Source: Variovorax sp. S12S4
GTDB taxonomy: Bacteria > Pseudomonadota > Gammaproteobacteria > Burkholderiales > Burkholderiaceae_C
Direction: 5' to 3'
NCBI RefSeq assembly: GCF_023195515.1
Contig: NZ_JALPKR020000002.1
Location: 62,001 to 126,000 of the forward strand
DNA: 64,000 bases
The notes beneath the pieces are model-generated. The model saw only the letters and a program-made list of their open reading frames with translations, had not been told where the DNA came from and did not search any database. The position numbers and the translations under genes were made by a program. Positions 18,242-26,585 of the stretch are shown piece after piece; the stretch's first letter is position 1; the number at the start of each line of letters is the position of its first letter.

Positions 18242-18411
18242 ACGCGCACCGCCTCAACCACCACGACATTCAAACCATCAGGGCCTTCGAAGACCGGGCC
18301 AAGAAGAAGGCGTGCGACAACCTCCGCGTCGACTGCATCACGCTGCTCGGCTGCTTGCTGGCCTTGCTCGCGCTGCTGGTGCTGGGCCTCATCGCAGGAC
18401 TTCCGCAATGA
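18238..18411 (+). CDS. 57-residue single-pass membrane protein
   Basis: This short gene starts in the ATGA overlap at 18238 and ends in another at 18408-18411. The product has a charged N-terminal half (FEDRAKKKACDNLRV) and one strong membrane helix (LLGCLLALLALLVLGLIAGL). Overlaps on both sides make it a convincing gene in spite of its size. Function unknown. Confidence 0.6.
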   Translation: MNAHRLNHHDIQTIRAFEDRAKKKACDNLRVDCITLLGCLLALLALLVLGLIAGLPQ

Positions 18412-18710
18412 GCGCCGCGCAGCACACGCCGGGCCAGATTGCCCGCAGCAACCGGGTCGAGGTGCGCAATCCGATGCTGAAGCTGCCCGAGGTGCGCGAG
18501 GCATTCGAAGCCCTGTCGCCCGAAGCGCGCGCCGCGCTGGTGGCGATGTTGCGGACGATTAGCCGTGCCTGCCGCGAAAGCGCCGACCACGCCTATCGGA
18601 AGCGCAAGCCGCCGATGTACACGTACTGGCAAGGCCTCGCTGTCAACACCCGGCACCTTGCGCTCGCTGGCCGCGCCACCATCGCCAAGGCCACCGGGGG
18701 CGCATCGTGA
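18408..18710 (+). CDS. Small phage protein, unknown
   Basis: The 100-residue product from ATG 18408 contains VREAFEALSPEARAALVAMLRTISRACRESADHAYRKRKPPMYTYWQ, a mostly helical fold with conserved-looking aromatic residues. It is coupled to the gene before by ATGA and to the next by a GTGA overlap. No known family. Confidence 0.5.
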   Translation: MSAAQHTPGQIARSNRVEVRNPMLKLPEVREAFEALSPEARAALVAMLRTISRACRESADHAYRKRKPPMYTYWQGLAVNTRHLALAGRATIAKATGGAS

Positions 18711-18931
18711 CCGGCTTGACGCACCGCCACCCCCATGGGCAGCGCCCACTCGTCACGCCCTTTCGCGCATGCGAGCTGTGCACGCACTCTACAAGCTGCG
18801 GCGAGCGTCTTCTGTGCGACAGCCCCGCAGCGCGCCAGGGCGGCCGGCCCGAATCGCTCGACGTGGCGCGCTCGTCGACCGGCAGCTGCGGACCGAACGC
18901 GCGGCACCTCGACATGCCTGGCTGGCACTGA
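18707..18931 (+). CDS. Cys-rich small phage protein
   Basis: GTG 18707 overlaps the previous stop. The 74-residue product holds CELC, CGERLLC and a later C, a spacing that suggests a zinc-binding knuckle, and ends in DMPGWH, an ending I associate with small Cys-rich phage proteins. A later in-frame-independent ATG at 18735 opens only a shadow frame. Function unknown. Confidence 0.5.
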   Translation: MTGLTHRHPHGQRPLVTPFRACELCTHSTSCGERLLCDSPAARQGGRPESLDVARSSTGSCGPNARHLDMPGWH

Positions 18932-18942
18932 GAGCCGCCGCG

Positions 18943-19218
18943 ATGGTCGCCACGAGTGAGCCCACCGACCAGCAGCTGCGCGATGCGTGCGAACGCATGG
19001 CGCGCCGCTTCCGGTGGACCGACAGCTTCGAGACGGTGATGCAGGACGCGCGTCGCAGCCGCCTCGTGCGTCTTGCGGTCGCCCATCCGAGCGCTGCCGG
19101 ATTTGCGGCAGCGCGCTCGCCTCGCCACTTCGTTCGCCCCCGCTTTCAGACACCGGCCACGGCCATGCCTCTCTTCGACAGAAAGCGCGCCGCCTCGGGC
19201 GAGCGCGACGACGACTGA
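18943..19218 (+). CDS. Small phage protein, unknown
   Basis: The 91-residue product (LRDACERMARRFRWTDSFETVMQDARRSRLVRLAVAHP) begins 11 bases after the Cys-rich gene. The C-terminal half is basic and of low complexity. No family is recognised; kept because it fills the operon in frame. Confidence 0.45.
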   Translation: MVATSEPTDQQLRDACERMARRFRWTDSFETVMQDARRSRLVRLAVAHPSAAGFAAARSPRHFVRPRFQTPATAMPLFDRKRAASGERDDD

Positions 19219-19245
19219 CACCAACCCTTTTAACGAGCCCTAACC

Positions 19246-19932
19246 ATGACCGACCAACTCGCCCCTTCTTTCATCGGAGTCGACCTTGCAGGCGGCTGCG
19301 ACGCCGCCTTCGTCCAGCCACGTTCCGCTGCTCAGCGCGTCTACATCGCAGGTCCGATGACGGGCTACGCCGAACTAAACTTTCCGGCGTTCCGCATGGA
19401 AGCCACCGCGCTGCGCGCCGTGGGCCTCGAAGTCGTCAATCCCGCTGAGATCAACGTCGACCCCAGCGCGGGCTGGAGTGCCTGCATGCGCGCCGACATC
19501 GCCCAGCTCGTGACGTGTGACCGCATCCACCTGCTGCCTGGGTGGTCGCGCAGCAAGGGTGCTTCGCTGGAGCATCAAGTTGGGCGTGCCCTTGGCCTGC
19601 TCGTCACCTTGGCCGAAGGCGCCGAGGCCATGCCCGAGCACTTCAGCTTCGTGGAAAGCGACCAATACGATTGGAGGAATCAGTTTCTCAACCATGCCGC
19701 GCAGGCAGTGGATGAGCGCGGAGCCCGGCCGCCGGCGGTGGTGACAAAAGTCAGCCATGAAGCTGCACTCGCCATCTGCGAGCGGGTCGCCAACGATCAC
19801 CAGACCCAGCTTAAAGCCGCGCTCGACGCGCACGGCTATCACACCGCGGTCACGCAAGCCCTTGGGTATCAGTACCTCGGCGCACGTCAGTGCATCGAGG
19901 CGATCAGCGCCGCGTCTCGTGTGGGGAGCTGA
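19246..19932 (+). CDS. DUF4406 deoxyribosyltransferase-like protein
   Basis: The 228-residue product has the DUF4406 signature at about residues 32-66: VYIAGPMTGYAELNFPAF, then LRAVGLEVVNPAEIN, followed by CMRADIAQLVTCDRIHLLPGW and SKGASLEHQVGRALG. This fold resembles nucleoside 2-deoxyribosyltransferases; phages often carry it, and its substrate is not established. The last 80 residues are an added domain. It lies in the early operon, which fits nucleotide metabolism or nucleotide-signal removal (inference). Confidence 0.8.
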   Translation: MTDQLAPSFIGVDLAGGCDAAFVQPRSAAQRVYIAGPMTGYAELNFPAFRMEATALRAVGLEVVNPAEINVDPSAGWSACMRADIAQLVTCDRIHLLPGWSRSKGASLEHQVGRALGLLVTLAEGAEAMPEHFSFVESDQYDWRNQFLNHAAQAVDERGARPPAVVTKVSHEAALAICERVANDHQTQLKAALDAHGYHTAVTQALGYQYLGARQCIEAISAASRVGS

Positions 19933-19935
19933 GCA

Positions 19936-20247
19936 ATGGCGAAGAAGCCTTTGAAGCTCTGCCCGCTCGCCCAGCACATCGTGAAGATGCTGGCCGAATC
20001 TGATCGACCTGGCCACGGACCAACGTACGCCGTCGGCAAGGCGCACGAGCTGCATGGCCAAACCACCAATGAAGTGCTTGTGTGGGCGAGTCGTTCCCTC
20101 GACGGCCGCAATCGCAGCGACCTCGCTGACCTGCTGAGGGGTGCTTCGTCCGAAGATGTCGACGCCGGTGACTTGGTCGCAGTGGCAAGGGTCGAAAAGG
20201 CGATCCGTGCACTGCCGGCACTTGACCTGAAGGAGCTGCTGTCGTGA
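19936..20247 (+). CDS. Small phage protein, unknown
   Basis: The 103-residue protein (LCPLAQHIVKMLAESDRPGHGPTYAVGKAHELHG, later LADLLRGASSEDVDAGDLVAVARV) starts 3 bases after the DUF4406 stop. It is mixed charge and likely helical. No family. A further GTG frame of 28 codons (20244-20330) overlaps its end and may be translated, with weak support. Confidence 0.5.
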   Translation: MAKKPLKLCPLAQHIVKMLAESDRPGHGPTYAVGKAHELHGQTTNEVLVWASRSLDGRNRSDLADLLRGASSEDVDAGDLVAVARVEKAIRALPALDLKELLS

Positions 20248-20340
20248 GGCCGACGAAGACTCGAGGCGGGAGCTCTCGTGCAGGCCAACTTCGCCCACGA
20301 AACCCGATCTATGGGAGGGAAGCCGCGTGACCTCAACAGC

Positions 20341-20682
20341 CTATTTGAAAAGCGCGAACAGCGCGATCACGACACCGCCGATGGACACGCCCAACGCGAT
20401 CCAGGCAATCAGCGTTGCCTCACGCGCAGACTTTGCCTGCAGTTCTCCCGCTAGCACTTCGCGCATGCGCAAATTGCGGTCTTCCTGTTCACGAGCGGCC
20501 AGATGCTCCGCTGCGATTCGCGCGTCGTCTTTTGCGATCCAAGCTTCCGCAAGGGCTCGGCTGTTACCGCCGAAGAAATTGCCCATCGCGAGTTGCATTC
20601 CGAGCATCGCCTTGCCGTTCCCTAGTGCGTCCTGGCGCACGTACGTCTCGACGTCTTCGAGCGAAGTGAACATGTCCGGCAT
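20341..20682 (-). CDS. Small membrane-anchored prophage protein
   Basis: The 113-residue protein begins after a strong GGAGGA signal. It has a soluble, charged N-terminal part (EAWIAKDDARIAAEHLAAREQEDRNLRMREVLAGELQ, probable coiled coil) and a C-terminal membrane helix (TLIAWIALGVSIGGVVIALFALF), so it is a tail-anchored protein. It lies leftward among rightward early genes, downstream of 20723-21174, suggesting lysogenic expression. Role unknown. Confidence 0.6.
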   Translation of the reverse strand: MPDMFTSLEDVETYVRQDALGNGKAMLGMQLAMGNFFGGNSRALAEAWIAKDDARIAAEHLAAREQEDRNLRMREVLAGELQAKSAREATLIAWIALGVSIGGVVIALFALFK

Positions 20683-20722
20683 TTCGGTCCTCCATCATTT
20701 GGAGGCGAGAGTATCGCGCTCC

Positions 20723-20964
20723 TCAGTCTTCGAGGTCGTACTGCATTTGCAGCGTCCGAACAATCTGCGCGATATCAGCGCGGTGGGCTCCGCGGTCGGT
20801 GACGACGCGAACGGTCCAGTTGGGGCCGCCTTCGTCGGCGGGGATTCCGACTATCCCCCGCGGTGCACATCAGTCTGCTGGCCTCGAAGGCCCGGCAAGG
20901 CCTCAATGCGCATGAGCAGCATCTCCCGCAGCTGCTTGGCGGTGCGGGTCGGCTTGGTGTGCAT
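20723..20964 (-). pseudogene. Small phage gene split by a frameshift
   Basis: ATG 20964 directly abuts the stop of the gene before it. The frame reads MHTKPTRTAKQLREMLLMRIEALPGLRG and meets a stop near 20853. The next frame carries on with GIPADEGGPNWTVRVVTDRGAHRADIAQIVRTL to 20723. One more G in the G5 run (20855-20859 on the other strand) restores a protein of about 80 residues. No family is recognised. The coherent protein-like text in both frames is the evidence. Confidence 0.6.
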
Positions 20965-21174
20965 CTACTTCGGCAAAGTCCGCTCTGCAAGGTAGTTCGT
21001 CGCCAGCACCTGCGCGACTTTCAGCGCTGCATTTATCTGGTCAGCCGCTTTGACACCCGGAAGTTGAGTGGCCACCAGATCTTTCGCCAGGTCGAGTTGT
21101 TCCTTGGTTATGGCTTGTGCGCGCGCGAGGGCGCTCAGCTGACCACCGACCGGCTCTCTAAGTTCTATGGGCAT
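20965..21174 (-). CDS. Small helical prophage protein
   Basis: The 69-residue product (LSALARAQAITKEQLDLAKDLVATQLPGVKAADQINAALKVAQVLATNYLAE) is predicted mostly helical. Its TAG is followed at once by the ATG of the next leftward gene, so the two are coupled. Function unknown. Confidence 0.5.
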   Translation of the reverse strand: MPIELREPVGGQLSALARAQAITKEQLDLAKDLVATQLPGVKAADQINAALKVAQVLATNYLAERTLPK

Positions 21175-21203
21175 TTGGGCTCCTACGTTTGCGGAACTGC
21201 AGT

Positions 21204-21368
21204 ATGAACTTCTTCGACACCTCCCCCGAGCGCGTCCGCGCCACAGAGATCCAGGCGCCGCCGATGCACCCGCAGCAGGTTGTCGGCTACGCCACTCAGC
21301 ACGGAATCATCATGACCATCGCACTCGACCAAGCGCGCGAGGACGCGCTATCTGAACTGGAGAAATAG
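21204..21368 (+). CDS. 54-residue phage protein before alpA
   Basis: ATG 21204 opens a frame (MNFFDTSPERVRATEIQAPPMHPQQVVGYATQHGIIMTIALD) that ends in TAG directly before the AlpA ATG. Zero spacing suggests coupling. No family; short but protein-like. Confidence 0.5.
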   Translation: MNFFDTSPERVRATEIQAPPMHPQQVVGYATQHGIIMTIALDQAREDALSELEK

Positions 21369-21707
21369 ATGGGCGCACGACACTTTTATCTCGATAAGGC
21401 CGCCGTGTGCGAGGCCGTTGCGCTGTCGGAGTCGACTGTTGAAAAGCTGGTGCGGGAAAACGAGTTTCCGAAGCCCCGCGTGTTGTCCGGCCGCCGCGTG
21501 GCGTGGCTGGTGCGAGAGATTGAAGAGTGGGCGGAAAACCGCCCAGTTTCCGAATTGCTCCCCCGAAGAACACGAGTGGACGGAAGCTCAACGCTGATTC
21601 GCAAGATGTTCCAGGCGCTCACTGAGCTTCTGCAGCCACTCGCGCCGCTCGCGGTCGTAGGCATACAGGTTGTAGATGCCTTCAACGCCCGGCAGCAGGT
21701 GCCCTGA
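21369..21707 (+). CDS. AlpA-family excisionase/regulator
   Basis: The product opens HFYLDKAAVCEAVALSESTVEKLVRENEFPKPRVLSGRRVAWLVREIEEWAENRPVSELLP, the MerR-like winged-helix of AlpA regulators and excisionases (about residues 5-66). It is convergent with the integrase, as recombination directionality factors often are. After LLP the sequence loses the family look; adding a C to the C5 run 21560-21564 gives PKNTSGRKLNAD and a stop at 21625, a more natural end. As read the last 40 residues are probably antisense integrase sequence. Confidence 0.8.
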   Translation: MGARHFYLDKAAVCEAVALSESTVEKLVRENEFPKPRVLSGRRVAWLVREIEEWAENRPVSELLPRRTRVDGSSTLIRKMFQALTELLQPLAPLAVVGIQVVDAFNARQQVP

Positions 21708-22866
21708 GGATCGCTTCGCCGATCTCTGCCGGGCAGCCGAGTGACGCGAGGATCGTGCGCCCAGTTCGGCGCAAGTCGTGCGGCGCCCACTTCGTCACGG
21801 GGAGCCGCGCACGCTCGTGCTCCGGATAGGTGTTGCAGTAGGGCATCCGGTAATGCACCGCCACACCAATGGTCTTCTGCTCGACGTGGCCCATCCGACC
21901 CCTTGAGGGAAAAAGATACCCCGTCGGCGTGGCCTCCAGGCGCCGGCGAACCACCTCCGCGGCTCGCCCGCACAGCGGCACGCGCAGGTCCATTGCATTC
22001 TCGTGCCGCGCATTCTTGGTCTTCGCCTTCGGCACCGTCCACCAAAGGCCATCCTTCTCGTCGGTGACCTCTTCGGCCTCTATGGCCATGATCTCGGCGC
22101 CGCGGGTGCACGTCCAGAGATAGAGCGTCAGCGCGTCGTCGGCCAGGCGCGTGAAGTTGGGAAGCCAGCGAATCAGCGTGCCTACTTCGGCATCCTTCAG
22201 GACGCGCTTCACCGGCCCCGTCGATTCGCCCTGCAGTTTGCGTCCCTTGCTGCGCAACTTGCCCCGCATGATGAGCCGCCACCAGTTCGGCGTTTCCTCT
22301 GGAATGCGACCAGCGTCCAGCGCATAGTCCCAGGCCGCACCAAGTTCGCCGCGGATACTCGCCGCCTGCACTGGCGTTTTTGCCAACCCCTCCAGGAAGT
22401 TGAACGCTTGCGACCGCTTGAGCGTAGCGGCCGCAACCAGTCCCAGCGCGCCAAGGTTCTGATCCATCATGCGTCGCACCTCGGCTGCGCCCTTCTCCTT
22501 GCGGTGCACGTCGATGTGGCCGTTCAGGTAGTCGTCGACCAGGCGGCGCACGGTATAGACGCCGGCGCGGGCCTCCTTGACCGCCACCACCTTCTTGGCT
22601 TTCTCGGCCTTCTGGTCGAGCGCAGGATCCACGCCCGTCTCGCGCAGCGCGCGCAGCTCTTCCCATGCGGCTGCCGCCTTGGGCAGCGACATCGCTGGCC
22701 AGCGCCCGATCTTGCGCTGGCGCATGTTGCCGTCGACTGGAGACTTGAAGCGGTAGACCCAGGTGCGCGTCGTGGCCGTCGCCTCAAGGCGCAGCCCGGG
22801 ATATCCGTCCACCATAATGTGCTGGCCGGGCAGCAGCGCTTTCGCAGCGTGCGCGTTGAAGTGCAT
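21588..22866 (-). pseudogene. int: Tyrosine integrase, frameshifted before catalytic Tyr
   Basis: From ATG 22866 the product begins with the DUF4102-type arm-binding domain (GYPGLRLEATATTRTWVYRFK). It continues through the core and catalytic domains (LYLWTCTRGAEIMAIE; APHDLRRTGRTILASLGCPAEIGEAIL) and then stops at 21682 as RAPAAGR. The other frame continues with the expected LPGVEGIYNLYAYDRERREW, holding the catalytic tyrosine, to a stop at 21588. One extra base near 21705 separates them. As read the enzyme lacks its nucleophile, so the prophage would be unable to excise unless the base is an error. Confidence 0.88.
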
Positions 22867-23041
22867 GGAAAGTTCCGGCGGCGTAGGTTTCCTGATGACC
22901 CATCACGCCCCTTGGCGTAACTTTGAAGGTCAGCAGCTCAAAAAGCTACGCCAGCGCCGAAAGTGTAGCCACGTTTTCTAAAGCTTCCGCAAGTTGAACA
23001 AGTCAGTCACAGATCGCGAAATTCCCAATGAAATCAAAGGG
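22867..23041. other. Integrase-mutS junction; candidate att region with inverted repeat
   Basis: The region holds an inverted repeat, TGGCGTA at 22913-22919 and TACGCCA at 22947-22953, plus related GGCGTAGG and TGTAGCC copies nearby. These could be integrase arm or core sites. No tRNA is visible. G+C drops to about 43 percent by hand count over 22981-23100, then returns to host level, so the junction may extend into the first mutS codons. The partner att copy is outside the window. Confidence 0.4.
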
Positions 23042-25702
23042 ATGAATGAAAAAGGCGTTGAAAATCAAGGCCTTGGCAAAGACGCATTTTTAGGGCACAC
23101 GCCAATGATGGCGCAGTACCTGGGCCTCAAGGCCAACCATCCGGACACGCTGCTGTTCTACCGGATGGGCGATTTCTACGAGCTGTTCTGGGCCGACGCC
23201 GAAAAGGCCGCGCGCCTGCTCGACATCACGCTCACCCAGCGCGGCCAGTCGGCCGGCCAGCCGGTGGTGATGTGCGGCGTGCCCTTTCATGCAGTCGATA
23301 CTTATCTTGCACGGCTCATCAAGCTGGGCGAATCGGTGGCCATTTGCGAGCAGGTGGGCGAAGTCGGTGCCAGCAAGGGGCCGGTCGAGCGCAAGGTGGT
23401 GCGGGTGGTTACGCCCGGCACGCTGACCGATTCGGAGCTGCTCAACGACAAGAGCGAATCGCTGCTGCTTGCCGTGCATGCGGGCACGCGCAATTTTTGC
23501 GGCCTGGCATGGCTCAGCGTCACGGGCGCCGAGCTGCGGCTGGCCGAATGCCCGGCCGACGCGCTCGAAACCTGGATTGCACGCATCGCCCCAAGCGAGC
23601 TGCTGTACAGCGCCGAGGTAACGCCGGCTTTCGAGCAGCGCCTGAAGGCCGCACGCGCAGCCACGCCTTTCACGCTGTCCATCCGCCCGGCCTGGCAGTT
23701 CGACGGCGGCCTGGGCGAACGCAAGCTCAGCGAGCAAATGGGCAGCAAGAGCCTGGCCGCGTGGAACGCCGAATCGCTCGCCAACGCGCATGCCGCCGCC
23801 GCCGCGCTGCTGGGCTATGCCGAGCACACGCAGGGCCGCGCGCTTTCGCACCTGCAGCGCCTTTCGGTGGAGCGCGACGGCGACCTGATCGAGCTGCCGC
23901 CCACCACGCGGCGCAACCTGGAGCTGGTGCAAACGCTGCGCGGCGAAGATTCGCCCACCATGTTCTCGCTGCTCGACACCTGCATGACGGGCATGGGCAG
24001 CCGCTTGCTGAAGCGCTGGCTGCTGTCGCCCCGGCGCGACCGCAGCGAGGCGCAGGCGCGGCTCGAAGCCATCGGTGCGCTGCAGTCGACGGTGCTGGGC
24101 GGCACGGCCGCGCCCTGGCGCACGCTGCGCGAACAACTCAAGAACACGAGCGACGTGGAGCGCATTGCGGCGCGCATTGCCCTGCGCCAGGTGCGCCCGC
24201 GCGAACTGCTGGCGCTGCGGCTTGCACTGGCCAAGGCAGAACAGTTGTCGCCGCTTCTGCCCGGCTCGGCCGCGCTGCTCGACCAGATCGCCGAGCGCCT
24301 TGCGCCGCCGCCCGGCTGCGCAGCCCTGCTGACAAGCGCCATCAAGCCCGACCCGTCGGCGCTGGTGCGCGACGGCGGCGTGATTGCCACCGGCCACGAC
24401 GCCGAGCTCGACGAGCTGCGCGCCATCAGCGAGAACTGCGACGACTTCCTGCTGAAGCTCGAAGTGAGCGAACGCGAGCGCACCGGCATCAGCAACCTGC
24501 GGGTGCAGTTCAACCGCGTGCACGGCTTCTACATCGAGGTCACGCAAAGCGCGCTCTCGAAGGTGCCCGACAACTACCGCCGCCGCCAGACCCTGAAGAA
24601 CGCCGAGCGCTTCATCACGCCCGAGCTGAAGGCTTTCGAAGACAAGGCGCTGAGCGCGCAAGACCGGGCCCTCGCCCGCGAAAAGTGGCTCTACGAGCAG
24701 CTGCTCGATGCGCTGCAGCCCTCGGTGCCGGCGCTCACGCAACTGGCCGGCGCCATTGCCACGCTCGACGCGCTCTGCGCGCTGGCCGAGCGCTCGCACA
24801 CGCTGCACTGGCGCGCGCCGAGCTTCGTTTCGCACCCCTGCATCGAGATCCAGCAGGGTCGGCACCCGGTGGTGGAAGCGCGGCTGGCCGAAAAGTCTTC
24901 CGGCGGGTTCATCGCCAACGACACGGTGCTGGGGCCGCAGCAGCGCATGCAAGTCATCACCGGCCCCAACATGGGCGGTAAATCGACCTACATGCGGCAG
25001 GTGGCGATCATCGTGCTGCTGGCTTCCATTGGCTCGCACGTGCCCGCGGCGGCCTGCCGGCTGGGGCCCATCGACGCGATTCACACCCGCATTGGCGCGG
25101 CGGACGACCTGGCCAACGCGCAGTCGACCTTCATGCTCGAGATGACCGAGGCTGCGCAAATTTTGCACAGCGCCACCGCGCAGTCGCTGGTGCTCATGGA
25201 CGAAATCGGCCGCGGCACCAGTACCTTCGACGGCCTGGCGCTGGCCGCCGGCATTGCGGCCCAACTGCACGACCGCAGCAAGGCCTTCACGCTCTTTGCC
25301 ACCCACTACTTCGAGCTGACCGAGTTTCCGGCCACGCACCACTGCGCGGTGAACATGCACGTGAGCGCCACGGAGGCGGGCCGCGACATCGTGTTCTTGC
25401 ACGAAATGCAGCCCGGCCCGGCCAGCAAGAGCTACGGCATTCAGGTGGCGCGGCTCGCAGGCATGCCGGCCGCGGTGGTCAACCATGCGCGGCAAGCGCT
25501 CGAGGCGCTGGAGTCGCAGCACGCCCAAACGCGTGCGCAAGTCGATCTGTTTGCCCCGCCCCCGGCGGCCGAAACGCCCATGGCCAGCGCCGTAGAATCC
25601 GCCCTGGCCGCGCTCGACCCCGACGCGATGACGCCACGGGAGGCGCTCGACGCGCTCTATGCCTTACAAAAACTGAACACGCGCGAACGCGGCGCCGCGT
25701 AG
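23042..25702 (+). CDS. mutS: DNA mismatch repair protein MutS
   Basis: MutS recognises mismatches and small loops. The mismatch-binding motif (GDFYELF), Walker A ([10 protein letters not shown]) and Walker B region ([16 protein letters not shown]) are intact, followed by THYFELTEF. From ATG 23042 it has 886 residues (E. coli 853). The start is uncertain: TTG 22994 (902 residues) and ATG 23105 are in frame, and none has a good ribosome site. The first about 20 codons are AT-rich and may derive from prophage insertion at the 5' end. The coding frame is uninterrupted; expression may depend on the phage-side sequence. Confidence 0.96.
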   Translation: MNEKGVENQGLGKDAFLGHTPMMAQYLGLKANHPDTLLFYRMGDFYELFWADAEKAARLLDITLTQRGQSAGQPVVMCGVPFHAVDTYLARLIKLGESVAICEQVGEVGASKGPVERKVVRVVTPGTLTDSELLNDKSESLLLAVHAGTRNFCGLAWLSVTGAELRLAECPADALETWIARIAPSELLYSAEVTPAFEQRLKAARAATPFTLSIRPAWQFDGGLGERKLSEQMGSKSLAAWNAESLANAHAAAAALLGYAEHTQGRALSHLQRLSVERDGDLIELPPTTRRNLELVQTLRGEDSPTMFSLLDTCMTGMGSRLLKRWLLSPRRDRSEAQARLEAIGALQSTVLGGTAAPWRTLREQLKNTSDVERIAARIALRQVRPRELLALRLALAKAEQLSPLLPGSAALLDQIAERLAPPPGCAALLTSAIKPDPSALVRDGGVIATGHDAELDELRAISENCDDFLLKLEVSERERTGISNLRVQFNRVHGFYIEVTQSALSKVPDNYRRRQTLKNAERFITPELKAFEDKALSAQDRALAREKWLYEQLLDALQPSVPALTQLAGAIATLDALCALAERSHTLHWRAPSFVSHPCIEIQQGRHPVVEARLAEKSSGGFIANDTVLGPQQRMQVITGPNMGGKSTYMRQVAIIVLLASIGSHVPAAACRLGPIDAIHTRIGAADDLANAQSTFMLEMTEAAQILHSATAQSLVLMDEIGRGTSTFDGLALAAGIAAQLHDRSKAFTLFATHYFELTEFPATHHCAVNMHVSATEAGRDIVFLHEMQPGPASKSYGIQVARLAGMPAAVVNHARQALEALESQHAQTRAQVDLFAPPPAAETPMASAVESALAALDPDAMTPREALDALYALQKLNTRERGAA

Positions 25703-25729
25703 CGGGCATCCTTCGTGCGAGATGAAAAA

Positions 25730-26569
25730 ATGACTTATTGCGTAGGCATCAAACTCAACGCCGGCCTGGTGTTTCTCTCCGACTCGCGCACCAACGCGGG
25801 CGTGGACCACATCAGCACCTTCCGCAAGATGATCGTCTACGAGCAGCCGGGCGACCGTGTCATGGTGCTGCTGTCTTCGGGCAACCTGAGCATCTCGCAG
25901 TCGGTGCGCGAAATCTTGCAGATAGAAGAGCTGCGCGAAACCCGTGAAGACGGCTCGCAGGGCGACCCCATCACCATCTGGAACGCCAAGAGCATGTTCG
26001 ATGCCGCGCGCGTGCTCGGCTCGGCCGTGCGCCACGTGTACGACCGCGACGCCGAGGCGCTCAAGCATGCGGGGCTCGACTTCAACGTGTCGTTCATCTT
26101 CGGCGGGCAGGTCAAGGGCGAAGGCATGCGCCTCTTCCTGGTGTATTCGGCGGGCAACTTCATCGAGGCCACCACCGAGACGCCCTACTTCCAGGTGGGC
26201 GAATCGAAGTACGGCAAGCCGGTGCTCGACCGCGTGCTCACGCCCGAAACCCCGCTCGACGAAGCCGCCAAGTGCGCGCTGGTGTCGATGGACTCGACCA
26301 TGAAGTCGAACCTCTCGGTGGGCCTGCCGCTCGACCTGGTGGTGTACGAGGCCAACAAGTTCGAAACCGACCGCGTGATCTGCATCGACGCCGACAACCC
26401 CTACTACCGCATGATGCACAACAGCTGGGGCCAGAAGCTGCGCGAGGTGTTCGACAGCATTGAAGACCCGGTGTGGGACGACTCCGCCACCCAGCATCCG
26501 CTGAAGATGCCGGCCACGCGGCACAGCCCGCTGCGCAAGATTTCCACGCCCGACGAAAAGCTCATCTGA
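25730..26569 (+). CDS. Anbu (proteasome-type) protease
   Basis: The 279-residue product begins MTYCVGIKLNAGLVFLSDSRTNAGVDHISTFRKM, the start pattern of Anbu, the bacterial ancestral beta-subunit proteasome relative. After Met removal Thr2 is the expected nucleophile. Anbu forms ring or helical assemblies in the cytoplasm; its substrates are unknown. Elsewhere it is often found with DUF403, ATP-grasp and transglutaminase-like genes, which are absent here; instead it lies 27 bases after mutS and 16 before a hydrolase gene. ATG 25730 is chosen because it exposes Thr2. Confidence 0.9.
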   Translation: MTYCVGIKLNAGLVFLSDSRTNAGVDHISTFRKMIVYEQPGDRVMVLLSSGNLSISQSVREILQIEELRETREDGSQGDPITIWNAKSMFDAARVLGSAVRHVYDRDAEALKHAGLDFNVSFIFGGQVKGEGMRLFLVYSAGNFIEATTETPYFQVGESKYGKPVLDRVLTPETPLDEAAKCALVSMDSTMKSNLSVGLPLDLVVYEANKFETDRVICIDADNPYYRMMHNSWGQKLREVFDSIEDPVWDDSATQHPLKMPATRHSPLRKISTPDEKLI

Positions 26570-26585
26570 GCCCGGCGCAGCAGCC

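Larger units (their letters stand above)
1..23095. mobile_element. P2-type prophage, right-hand part
   Basis: Gene order J-I-H-tail assembly-FI-FII-E-E'-T-U-D matches the late tail operon of P2-like myophages. It is followed by a repressor/operator switch, an Ogr-like activator, an HUH replication initiator A, small early genes, AlpA and a tyrosine integrase. The left part (capsid, terminase, lysis, earlier baseplate genes) would lie outside the window. The right boundary is inferred between the integrase start (22866) and the point near 23095 where host-like mutS composition begins. The second att copy is off-window, so the exact edge cannot be set. Several structural genes and the integrase carry single-base frameshifts, so the element may be defective. 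Confidence 0.93.

Noticed and set aside
20244..20330. 28-codon GTG frame after the 19936 gene
   Set aside because: It overlaps the previous stop but has no family and no ribosome site; not listed as its own gene.
22867..23041. tRNA gene as integration target at the phage-host junction
   Set aside because: No cloverleaf-like sequence or CCA-ending segment could be recognised; the target appears to be the mutS 5' region.
23090..25540. Long open frame on the minus strand (816 codons) opposite mutS
   Set aside because: It is an antisense shadow of a high-G+C gene, with biased Arg/Ala/Gly composition and no family resemblance, while the plus strand encodes an unmistakable MutS.
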